From the NCBI GenBank assembly GCA_032718475.1, contig JAUCBJ010006310.1, positions 1 to 26,703 on the forward strand: a stretch of 26,703 nt of DNA, read 5' to 3'. The notes below the pieces were generated by a model that saw only the letters and a list, made by a program, of their open reading frames with translations, did not search any database and was not told the origin of the DNA. Within the stretch, counting starts at the first letter, position 1. Each line of letters starts with the position of its first letter. A program made the translations under genes and the position numbers. The DNA comes from Nemertoderma westbladi (lineage: Eukaryota; Xenacoelomorpha; Nemertodermatida; Nemertodermatidae). Shown here piece after piece: positions 1 through 9,673 of the stretch.

Positions 1-31
1 AATAAATCCTTTGAAAACATGGAAATAATTG

Positions 32-293
32 TATATAATATTATCGTAAGATATACCAATCCATAATTAGTGCTGTAAAACATGCATTATTCACTATTTA
101 ATTATAGCTTGTGGCCAAATCGGCTACAGTTGGGGCAGATAGGCACTGGACATAGGCCTACAGGCGGTAAGAGTCAGCACAATTATTCCGCATATAATTC
201 GAAAATGGAAATTTTTATTAAATGGAAAAGCATTATTTCATAAAAATTTTATGTTAAAAATAAATTCCACCACTCTTACGATAATATTATATA
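32..293. mobile_element. MITE-like inverted repeat pair
   Basis: The 20-bp sequence TATATAATATTATCGTAAGA (32-51) has its exact reverse complement at 274-293, enclosing about 220 bp of AT-rich DNA. The arms are low-complexity in part but contain the unique core TCTTACGATA. No clear target duplication is seen. Confidence 0.5.
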
Positions 294-1261
294 TATTATA
301 GTTAGTTGTTATGTCACCCAACAGTACATCCTACCTACGGTGTTACAAAATATTTCAATTTTCGAATAAAAATATTATCATAAGTTCAGGTAGGCTACCC
401 TACCGCTACATTCATGATGCCACTGAACATACCAGAGTACTAACTTTAAGTAGTAGTCTATCTATAGTATAATCCGAAAATTAACCTAATCACAGTCAAA
501 TAGGCCCTATATTAAATCAAACAACAAAGCTTCACTCAGCTACTTAATAACTCACAGGTGCAGTACTTCGAGTAAACATGATTAAGAAATACTGACCAAT
601 TGGAAAAGCTAAATTGGATGCCTTTCTGTTGAGGCTTCATCTACTCTTCCCATTGGTTGATATGCACTTCAGGGTTTCTGCACCCTTTATACTTGGCTGC
701 CTCCACTATGGAACACCAGCGAGAGTAGTAAAAGGCGTGGTCACAATTACTTGGTGAGATACAATTTGGAAATCATGCAAGCCTAATCAACTGGGATGGA
801 AGTACATACAGATATACACTACGCGCAATAACTATACTGTAGTGTAGGTGTGCCACACCCAACTTGTAAATATTAATGTATTGTGCATTATATGAGCTTA
901 ATAGGTGAGCATAATTTATACATAATATATAAAATTTAGTTGTCAACTGCAGAGTTCTTCTACAAGTGGAGGTATACATATTTTTTGGAGGCAGGGGACA
1001 ATTGTGGATATAACTTGAGCTTTAGGTATGTTATGTTAAGTTGTTTTTAATTCAGGCCAAAGCCCATACAATAAAAAAACGTTACAGTCATAAAGGTTTC
1101 GCCCATGTGAAGAATACCAGGATTTCACTTTTCGGTCAACTTTTTATTGGAATTTTATATATGAAGATTTTTTATTTTTTTTATTCATCTTAAGTGTTTT
1201 ATAGCGCTTGTCTTATAACCTGTACATATACTAATCATCCAAGCAATCAAACACAAAACCA
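294..1261. other. AT-rich DNA, no gene seen
   Basis: I see no coding sequence, RNA gene or tandem repeat. The only structured item is the inverted-repeat arm at 1092-1131 that pairs with 3063-3152. Confidence 0.6.
1092..1131 (-). repeat. Inverted copy of the CTGGTATTCTTCACATGGG repeat
   Basis: On the minus strand this reads AAAGTGAAATCCTGG then TATTCTTCACATGGGC. Two direct copies of the 20-bp core lie on the plus strand at 3063-3090 and 3121-3143. The arms bracket the LINE relic. Confidence 0.8.
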
Positions 1262-2870
1262 GCAGCTCAACAGGTCAGTGAAGAATCATGGTCGTCACAT
1301 TTCACTAAGCTGTTGACAGCTGAAATAGAACCTAATATGCCCCCATTACCGGAACAACAGACCACTGTACTTGACAAAGATATTGAGGCGTCTGAAATAA
1401 AAGAAGCTATAAATACTCCTTAAATCCGGTCTCGTTTTCTTACTACCATTTCTTCTAACTCTATTTACTATCTGCTTTAATACAGGTGTCTGTCCAGCTG
1501 TGTGGCTGATCGCATATCTAGTCCCGCTATACAAAGGTAAAGGACCGAAAAGTTCGCCAGACAGCTACAGAGGAATAGCTTTATTATCTTACCTGCTGAA
1601 AACCTACACCGCAATACTGGCGTCTAGGCTATACAGCTGGGCCGAAAGCAACAATATCCTACCCCGGATTGCCAATTTGGTTTCAGAAAAACAAAATCCA
1701 TAGTGATGGCTGTAAAATTTTTGTACAACCGCATTAACACAGCACTAGAGCCGGCGGGAGGTCATTTATACTGTGTGTTTATCGACTTCGCAAAGGCATT
1801 CAACACCATCGACAGAGAAATTCTATGCATGAAATTATCCCAGCTTGGAGTAAGTCGGAAATTTATTACTGCGATCTGGGCTCTACTTGCAGTAAACTTT
1901 GTCTGCATCTGCGTTGGATTATATGTATTAGAACCAATTCCACAAAATATCGGCGTAGTACAAGGTGACAAACTTTCGCCACTCTTGTTCAACTTATTTG
2001 TTGCAGATTTACCTCTGTTTATTGCAGTTGCGACCTGCTTCAATATTATGTATGCTGACGACCTGGTAATTGCTGGTGAGTCCCTCAGTGACGTACAAAC
2101 AAGCCTCAACAGAGTATCAGAATACTGTAAGCTAAACAACCTCCGTGTGAACATAAAGAAAACAAAAGTGGTGAAATTCCGGAATGGAGGCAATCTGGTG
2201 GAAGTGACATACTTAGATACAATGGCACACCCTTGCATTTCCAACCATCATATGAGTATCTTGGAATCGCACTATCAACTAAAAACGGACCGAGTGCACA
2301 TTACGAAGCAATGTATAGAAAAGGTATTGCCAGTTGCATTTGCGTCGCCACAAAGACAAATCTACATGTAATCTCCATGCAATCAGCACACCGCTTATGG
2401 AATGCCGTGATATTGCCATCAACAACTTACGGTTGCTCCGTATTTACCAACACAACCTCCGAGGTGAACGGATTGGCAGATGTTGGACGTGTCAGAGCTT
2501 ATTTCTGGAAACTCTGGTGCGGGATAAGCAAATACGCATCATCCACCTCGATACTAAGCGCCATCGACTCAGAACTAAACTCAAACACCGTTATCGAACT
2601 CCGATTCAGATTATCACCTCTAACTGGCTTCCGGCGAAGAGCAGCCGCCCAGCTGGTGTCGAACGGCTGTCACTAACGTCTGTGCTCAAACCCCACCTGC
2701 TGGCGACCAACGGAAGAATGTGTCTGCTGTTTTGCATTTGCAACACACCAGCAACATCGCCAGACCATTACATAGTATGCTCCGTAATACATAGAAATGG
2801 CTTAAACACAAACTTACGTGTCGCTCTCTTCCTGATGTGTCTGGAGAGGGTCGATGACAGTATATATATA
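1262..2870 (+). pseudogene. Broken non-LTR retrotransposon (LINE) reverse transcriptase, YADD type
   Basis: Pieces in all three frames read as one LINE RT. They run from SHFTKLL...EIKEAIN (about 1280-1420) to VWLIAYLVPLYKGKG and SYRGIALLS (1500-1600), then GFRK (about 1680) and FIDFAKAFN (about 1780-1806). GVVQGDKLSPLLFNLF (about 1950-2000) and the catalytic YADD (2051-2062) follow, then YEYLGIAL (about 2248-2270) in another frame. The C-terminal region, in a third frame, ends with a Cys/His cluster (FCICN...DHYIVC, about 2735-2780). Frameshifts occur near 1690, between 2180 and 2240, and again downstream, and sequence is missing after EIKEAIN. The 5' part with the endonuclease is absent. It is a dead relic, and I do not assign a clade. 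Confidence 0.85.
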
Positions 2871-3062
2871 TATAGTTTTATTATTTTATTTCATAATTAT
2901 AAAGGCAAATTTTAGCCATATTTTTACTTACAGTATATAATTACAATCTTTCTACTTACATACATTATTTGTCCAAATGTTTGGAGTTAAATTTAATATA
3001 TTCATATACTAATTCGTTTATTGTTTTGATTAGATTCAGCCCTTCTGTAACCTGTGTTTTTG

Positions 3063-3152
3063 GTGAAAACCTGGTATTCTTCACATGGGGATAACTGCAA
3101 AGTGAAATATAACGGTACAAAGTCTGGTATTCTTCACATGGGCCAAAGGTTT
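3063..3152 (+). repeat. Two copies of the CTGGTATTCTTCACATGGG repeat
   Basis: The core occurs at about 3070-3089 and 3123-3142, 53 bp apart, with AAAGTGAAAT between. The segment is inverted relative to 1092-1131. Confidence 0.8.
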
Positions 3153-3190
3153 CCTACGGCTCCTGTCTCGCTACGGCTAATTATTTGGGA

Positions 3191-3233
3191 GAGTAGCCGT
3201 AACGCAACTTTCAAAGTCGCGGTACGGCTACTC
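3191..3233. repeat. Strong hairpin, 20-bp arms
   Basis: GAGTAGCCGTAACGCAACTT (3191-3210) pairs with 3214-3233 at 18 of 20 positions around a 3-nt loop. The related sequence CGCTACGGCTA lies just upstream at 3169-3179. Confidence 0.88.
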
Positions 3234-3534
3234 GGTTGTCTTGGTTTTACATAGGGAATCATTATCAATATTATTCTGTGGTGTTTAAGTACAGATGAGG
3301 TCCGAAAAATGTAATAATGTAATAATGTTTTACAGCATGGGAGTATCCGAGGGAAGGGGTGGATTTTACCATCTTTCCTATATTCTTCGACAACCTCACA
3401 TTCAATATATTTGTATTCTATGGGGTACCGGTACATCCTTAGTTACAGTCTCAAGCACAGGGGGAATACAGCGGCAGGGGAGGGGGCGCGGAGCTGCAGG
3501 GTGTGCCTTGTGGACTGAGATAGAGGGGAAAACT

Positions 3535-3752
3535 GGACGCAATAAAAATTAACCCCTCTCCAGGCGAAATTGGACGCAACGCAAATAACAGTTGATTACT
3601 CTCAAAAATAAAACTGTAACCTGTTAACCTGTTCTATTGTGTTTAGTTTATTGTTTTGGTTAAAATATCGTTCCACTGTAACCTGCTCCTTTCCCTAAAT
3701 TGAGAATTTAACATTGAGGCGGTATATTAATTCACCAAGGTGGGATTTACGT
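3535..3752 (+). repeat. Dispersed repeat family A, copy 1
   Basis: This aligns over about 210 bp with 26496-26703. Shared blocks include CCCCTCTCCAGG, GATTACTCTCAAAAATAAAA, TTTAGTTTATTGTTTTGGTT, CCTTTCCCTAAATTGAGAAT and TTAACATTGAGGCGG. No coding potential is evident. Confidence 0.9.
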
Positions 3753-3934
3753 CCAGTTTCCCCCCTGTCTCTGTGGACCATATTACCTTAACTTGTATTT
3801 TCCAATCCCTTTCTCTCGTATCTGTGATTGAATTTCCCGCAAATTTAAGCATTTAATAAACGCATTGTACTTTTTATTTCATTGGTCATTGGTTTATATC
3901 TTGAAACACTTTGTTACACCTTTTCCTGGAATAC

Positions 3935-4300
3935 AGTGTCGTTATTCACAGTGTCGTACTGAGATTGCATGAAATTTGAAACAGTTAGTTTCGTCTCCCT
4001 CCTCATCCGTGGGTGAGACAGAATTTTTATTTTTGCTTTCATTTTTTAGCTACAAGCGTTTAAAAAAGTGTCCCCGTCGATATTGTACCACTCACACTGC
4101 AATTATTCTTCAAACTTTTAGTGAAAGAACTTAGAAAGCTGGCCATGCAAGGATTCCCAATATGTAAAAATATTAGAACTTGGTTGGGAAATAGCTGAGA
4201 TATGGGCATTCTACTTTTGCATGTATTTGCTTCCGCTGTAGGGTATTTATTCCATTTAATAAATTCACAATGTTCTAGAACATTTTGTTTATCTAATAAG
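3935..4300 (+). repeat. Dispersed repeat family B, copy 1
   Basis: It shares GAGATTGCATGAAATTTGAA, AGAATTTTTATTTTTGCTTT, AGCTACAAGCGTTTAAAAAA and AAAGCTGGCCATGCAAGGAT with 15943-16290. Its right half forms the left arm of the fold-back. Confidence 0.88.
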
Positions 4301-4498
4301 TAGCTTGGCAACAATGCAACGCGTACATGATAATACTAGTATATGGATGTACATAATCAAAATGTTCTAGAACATTGTGTATTTATTAAATGGAATAAAT
4401 GGCCTGCAGCGGAAGCAAATACATGCAAAATTCGAATGCCCATATCTCAGGTATTTCCCAACCAAATTCAAATATTTTTACATATATGGAATCCTTGC
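4147..4498. mobile_element. Fold-back element, ~141-bp inverted arms
   Basis: Left arm 4147-4288 and right arm 4358-4498 are near-identical when one is reversed, with a 69-bp spacer. Each arm itself contains the 16-bp palindrome AATGTTCTAGAACATT (4269-4284, 4361-4376). The two mirrored short open frames here are a by-product of the inverted repeat, not genes. Confidence 0.88.
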
Positions 4499-4549
4499 TC
4501 ACTCATCACTAAAATTAATCACTTATCACTAAAATTAGTTCATTTTCCA

Positions 4550-4840
4550 CCAAAACAATAAACAATGTTGTTACCAATTGAGGGAAACGAGCAGGTTACA
4601 GAGGTCGGCTTTTATAACCAAAACAATAAACAATGTTGTTACCAAATGGGGGAAAGGAGCAGGTTACAGAGGTAGGCTTTTATAACCAAAACAATAAACA
4701 ATGTTATGTTGTTACCAATCGGGGGAAAGGAGCAGGTTACAGAGGTAGGCTTTTATAACCAAAACAATAAACTAATAAACACTAGTATTGTTACCAATTG
4801 GGGGAAAGAGCAGGTTACAGAGGTTTATAACCAACAAAAT
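4550..4840. repeat. 68-73 bp tandem array
   Basis: CCAAAACAATAAAC starts units at 4550, 4618, 4686 and 4759, with a partial fifth (CCAACAAAAT) at 4831. Each unit carries GGGGGAAAGGAGCAGGTTAC. On the minus strand the unit resembles 3640-3710 of repeat family A. Confidence 0.92.
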
Positions 4841-6769
4841 ATGTACCGGTACTTCGAATCCCAATGCCAATAAAAAATAGTTATGAATTTTATATTTTAG
4901 TGAATTTATGATTAGTTTAGTGGAGAATGATTAAAGTTAGTGAAAAAAACGCAATAAAAATAGTGGAAGAATAAATTACAAGACGAAATACGCTCCGCAC
5001 ATCACTTTAGCTTAAAATTCGTATCGAGCCACATCCAACATCAACATTTTCTGAATTTGCAACAAAAATGCAAATCAAAATTACAAAGTGGTCTGCTGGG
5101 AAATATGTTGATAATGCAGAAAAAAACGCTACGTGATGGCAGAATCGTAATCAAACAATAGCATCAATAAGTACCGTAATTCAACCCAATTGAAGTACTG
5201 TAAGAAAACGCGAGCGCAGCGAACGGAGTAGTGTTGCTGAATAAAGATATCGTGAGTAGCAAAATATATTTAGTGTTTTCTAATGGGTATTTCATGACAT
5301 GGTGACATACCCCCTAAATCATCCACTGCATTTGAATTCATGAAAAGATAGCTAATAAGACACTTAACTCATTAAAGTATAATTTTATTAATTATTGCAA
5401 AGGGATTTTCCTGGCCAACTACGGAGGTTTTGTTTTATTTTCTAGGATGAAATATACCGCGTCTGAAATAAACCTGTCCGCTTCCTTTACAACAGTAACA
5501 ACTCACATTGGATTCCATATTCTTTCCCTTCCCTGCGATGATTAATAACAATATAGCTTGCTATACAATATACCCCACAGCTGCATTAACTGCTACTGAA
5601 GCTTGCTTGCCCGATATTGATATAGGCAAGCCATTCCCATTGCCTTACTCATTCTATCCACTCACCAGTTTGTCGGCAGTGTAGAGGCAGGAACAGGGGC
5701 TATTGTTGAGGAATACCAGCTTGTTATTGCAGTATTATTCGTTGTAGGCTCCACGATTCTTTTATTTGTGTATTATTTTATATTCCGTTGTTATTTTACT
5801 TGCTTGTGTTCAGATGATAAACTACCCCTGTAAATTAATTATACTCTATGCTCTCATTGTATTTATACAGTAGTTGTGGGTTTATACTGTAGTAACCACC
5901 CCTATAACATGATACTGTATTGTATTATGTAGTTAGTCAATGGGTCTTGTTCAAGTTTTAAATATATTTTATTCTTAGATTGTTACTTTTTCGCTCGAAT
6001 ATACCCCAAAATCGGGTTTTCCCAGTAGATTATCTCATACACTAGACCAATATCAAACCAAATCCGGTGGTAATTAATAATTATCGCTTGTTTGACTTTG
6101 TGATTGTCGATTATTTTGGCTGGGAAACAATTCCCATCCGCTCGGGTAATACCACAGTTATTCGATACTGGAGTGGTGATATAGCTTTTAGAGTTCGTTA
6201 ATTAATTGTTCTCACACTCAGTAGGCCTACATAGTATGTCTAAAACAAATTCGCTTACCGACTTTGTTTGTCTGTCTGTTTAACTGCAGGTTTACTTACA
6301 CTCTACAGAACACCCATACTGTGTACCAACTTACCCCACATACTGTATACTGTGACTAGGAGGTGACTAATTTATAGGCCTAGTGTACTGTAGTGCAGTA
6401 TATGTATTGTATTTCAGAAATCGTAAGTCAGTTTATTTCATACATGTTTTATAATTGAGTTATTTGTTATCTTTATTTTTATCTGCCCGTCGTGGTACAG
6501 GGGTATCCTTACCCACGCTACGCACACTGTACACAAGCAGTAAGCCCTTAGGTGGTGATACGATTCTCACTAAGAAACTACTGATTCTACAACCTCGGGA
6601 ACATAATATTACCAAACCCAAGCATTATCCTGTAGTCACGACGACCGGATTAGTATTACCGGCCACTGACTTCATAAGACTACAATGTGAGGCGTTTTAA
6701 AATCAGAGAGACATATTGACTTAGATTGTTATACATACAGAATGTATTGTATACAGATAGTATCCCCCC
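4841..6769. other. AT-rich DNA, no gene seen
   Basis: I find no coding, RNA or tandem-repeat feature that I can support. Two TAGGCCTA palindromes lie at 6222 and 6375. Confidence 0.55.
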
Positions 6770-6880
6770 TGTTTGGGGTTCATTCACCACATCCCAATAG
6801 ACGTCTACCGGGCAACCCGGCCTGCACCAGCTAGCTGTTGGACCTGGGGGGTCCTGGGTTCGATCCCGAACAGTGCCAGT
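6770..6880 (+). repeat. Possible tRNA-derived SINE fragment
   Basis: GGGTTCGATCCCG (6857-6869) matches the RNA polymerase III B box, and TAGCTGTTGGAC about 25 bp upstream is a weak A box. The T-arm stem is imperfect and there is no cloverleaf, so this is not a tRNA gene. Confidence 0.3.
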
Positions 6881-7113
6881 TACAATTTCGTAACTGTAGC
6901 GCTACACCGACGATATGGGAATATGGCTTCTGTTTGGGGAGTAAAGAAAAAGGGTTTGGATAGTGAGAGTATTCAACCTTGGGAGTTGCTGTGGCGCCCT
7001 CCCTACATTATAGGTAACAGCCACGAGAGATGAGCCTTCTGGTTGCCTCAGCTGTTTCGTGTTTCACACGTTCACCGATCACTTTACTTTACATCACGTA
7101 CCGGACACAGAGA

Positions 7114-7844
7114 ATCCCACAATAAATGAAAACAAATAAGTTGGTGCCAGTCCCCAAGCGCAAGCAGGGCAACCTAACACTCTATGATTCTTTTCGGGGA
7201 ATCTCATTGATCTCGATTGCTGCAAAGCTATGCAATAGAATTATATTAAATCGCATCATGGATCCCATTGAGAGGCTGCTCCGTGGAAATCAGAACGGGT
7301 TCCGTAAAGGTAGGACCATGGAGCCCATTTTGGGACTTAGAAGGATAATTGAAAACTTTTCAACAAATAAAGACAGCCATCTGGCTGTTATCTTTGTTGA
7401 CTTCTTCAAGGCCTTTGATTGAGTCTCTCGCTCACGTGTGTTCAGCATACTTCCATTATATGGGATTCCTGATGAAATTATTGCAGCAATCAGAACAGTA
7501 TACGATGGTTCGACGAAATTTGTGTCGACTATTTAGAGCAGCGATAGAACCAATTCTCCTACATGAAATTCAATCCTGGGCTCTAACGGCTGAGGACACC
7601 AAATCTCTGGATGGCACATTCACATGAATGCTACGTCGGGTTCACTGTGTCAAGTACAATGCACACATTTCCAACCAGACACTATATAACATTGGAGGTG
7701 TTTCATTTGTTCCCCCAATTTGGAAATTTGAACAGAGGCTTCTCCGCTTTGTAGGACATTGCTTTCGCCTTGAGGACCAGCCTGTGCACAATCTTGTGCT
7801 CTGGAGCCTGTCTCCATTTTTAATAAATTTAGATTTATTATTAA
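7114..7844 (+). pseudogene. LINE reverse transcriptase relic with large internal deletion
   Basis: The first part reads KLVPVPKRKQGN, SFRGISLISIAAKL, NQNGFRKGRT and FVDFFKAFD (RT finger motifs), then a TGA stop at about 7420, and continues as YGIPDEIIAAIRTVYDGS. At about 7528-7532 the frame jumps directly to the post-RT region: LFRAAIEPILLHEIQSWALTAEDTK, a stop at 7625, then MLRRVHCVKYNAHISNQTLYN and LLRFVGHCF. The catalytic palm segment and thumb are missing. The right-hand part matches the minus-strand copy at 24905-25387 closely, which proves family membership. It ends in a small AT palindrome (7821-7840) just before the hairpin element. It is non-functional. Confidence 0.85.
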
Positions 7845-7882
7845 ACTAGAAAGCCCGTGGCCTTCGGCCACGGCTTTCTAGT
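7845..7882. repeat. Palindromic hairpin CTAGAAAGCC..TTC..GGCTTTCTAG
   Basis: The arms are complementary over about 18 bp with a single bulged C, and the loop is TTC. An identical copy lies at 9674-9711. The ends read ACTAG/CTAGT. It is the strongest perfect-stem structure in the window and defines the left edge of both ~1.8 kb copies. Confidence 0.92.
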
Positions 7883-9342
7883 TCACAAGCTTCTATACAA
7901 TCAATCAATCAATGGACAATATCAAACATAAATAAATTAATTAATTAACTTAACAAAACTTTACATACGACTAACAGACTGATCCCGTTTTAGTTGCAGC
8001 TACATACAATAATAAACATAAGGCTTTATGTTGTAGTAGATACCTTCCAAGTAACACCTCCAATGGATTACAAATAATAAAATGTGAAAAGGTTTAAACT
8101 GTGTGTAATATTTTCCCCTTAGTGGAAAACTGTATAACTGCAGAGTAGTGGTTAGCGTCCTCGCAAACATAATCTATAGTGCAGTAGGTCACTGCAGCAA
8201 CTCTATCGTATTAAAATGGAAGGTTTTAATTTCATACATTTCGCCCCCTAGTGGCAGACTGCATAATTATGCACTGGTTAGCGTCCTCCCCAAACATGAC
8301 GACTATGGTGTAGTAGTCCTCTGCCAAGTGCCAAGTATCAGCAAAAAAGCATTCATAAACAACAAAATTGTAGGTTTCCTCATTCAGACATTTCATCACC
8401 TAATAGCGGCAGAATGGGGAACTGTAGATTAGTCATCGTCTCCCCAAGCCCAAATACACACCCTACGGTGTAGTATACTCTGCTTGGTATCAGCAAAAAA
8501 CATTATAAACATATTGTGTAAAGGACCTAAGTATCAGCTAAAAATCATTATTAATAACAAAATAGGATAAGATTTTCACTTTCAGACATTTCGCCTCCTA
8601 GTGGCAGACTGAAGAACCGCAAACTGGTCGGCGTCCTCCCAACACGCAGCTATGGTCAGGTAGAATTTATTCTGCAAAGTGTCAGCAGAGTGGTTACGAA
8701 TTACGATGATGCAATAACTGCTGTTACAATTTCCTGCTTGCTGATCAGTAATTTCTCCGATAACAAAACAACTGCAGAATAATGCAATTTTACCTCAAAG
8801 ACGCATTCATGCAAGTATCAAGTAAATGTGTAAAAAATCAGCCTCGAGATAGCCTTTACAATTCATGTTCACGGGCTGAGGATGGTCTGCATTATATAGG
8901 TGCACGCACATGATAGAGTCAAGATCCAACTTGTAGGATGACGGACTGACGACCTGCTAGGCCTACCTCGCTAGCACCCATCCGGTACATTGCAAAAATG
9001 AATAATTGAATCATTTTGTGTTTATGATTATAAACAATATGTGAACTGAAAAAAAGCTAATCTAAGATTTACTGTTTGTTCTTACCAATGTAAGTCAAGA
9101 ACCAATCACAGTAGATCCACTCCACTCTCCTGCTGGGTCCTATTTATTGAGATTACTACTTAACCAACCCAGCCTGCTGCAGGCCACCTATGATTGGTCT
9201 GCAAGTAGCTAGCTGTCTTGCTAACTAACTCTCAGCTTTGCCAGGCCTGTACTGCCAAAAGGAATATTCGAATCACTTTGAGATTTTATCACACAACATG
9301 TTGCAGCGAATACAAAATACGCATTCACGCAAGCATACGCGT

Positions 9343-9673
9343 AAAATAAGCCTCGAGATAGCGATAGTTTACGTGCTCGGGACGAGAGCTTTCGATCGAT
9401 GTATCATTCGCTCAGATTGGTGCTCGTGTGTCGGAGTGTATAGCTTGGACAGACTCACAGACTCATAGACTCACAGACAGACAGAGGATATTTATATATA
9501 TAGAAAAATAAGCCTCGAGATAGCGATAGTTTACGTGCTCGGGACGAGAGCTTTCGATCGATGTATCATTCGCTCAGATTGGTGCTCGTGTGTCGGAGTG
9601 TATAGCTTGGACAGACTCACAGACTCATAGACTCACAGACTCAGAGAAAGACAGAGGATATTTATATATATAG
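9343..9673 (+). repeat. 162-bp tandem duplication of element tail
   Basis: AAAATAAGCCTCGAGATAGC starts at 9343 and again at 9505, and the sequence runs in near identity through the GACAGACA and TATATATA tail. The second element copy carries this segment only once. Confidence 0.92.

Larger units (their letters stand above)
7845..9673 (+). mobile_element. Hairpin-headed ~1.8 kb repeat element, copy 1
   Basis: The element opens with the palindrome ACTAGAAAGCC(C)GTGGCC-TTC-mirror (7845-7882). At about 8111, 8239, 8391 and 8589 lie degenerate subrepeats starting TTTCGCC..CTAGTGGCAGACTG and containing GGTTAGCGTCCTCCC. The tail has GACTCACAGACTCATAGACTCACAGACAGACAGAGG followed by TATATATATAG, and its last ~162 bp are duplicated (9343-9504, 9505-9673). 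The short open frames here are not conserved as codons. It looks like a non-autonomous element; class uncertain (DNA transposon, Helitron-like or SINE-composite). Confidence 0.7.

Noticed and set aside
4060-4561. Two mirrored open frames with similar peptides
   Set aside because: They are translations of opposite arms of an inverted repeat in opposite directions.
6840-6880. tRNA gene
   Set aside because: Only the B box is convincing; the A box and T-arm stem are poor and no cloverleaf can be drawn.
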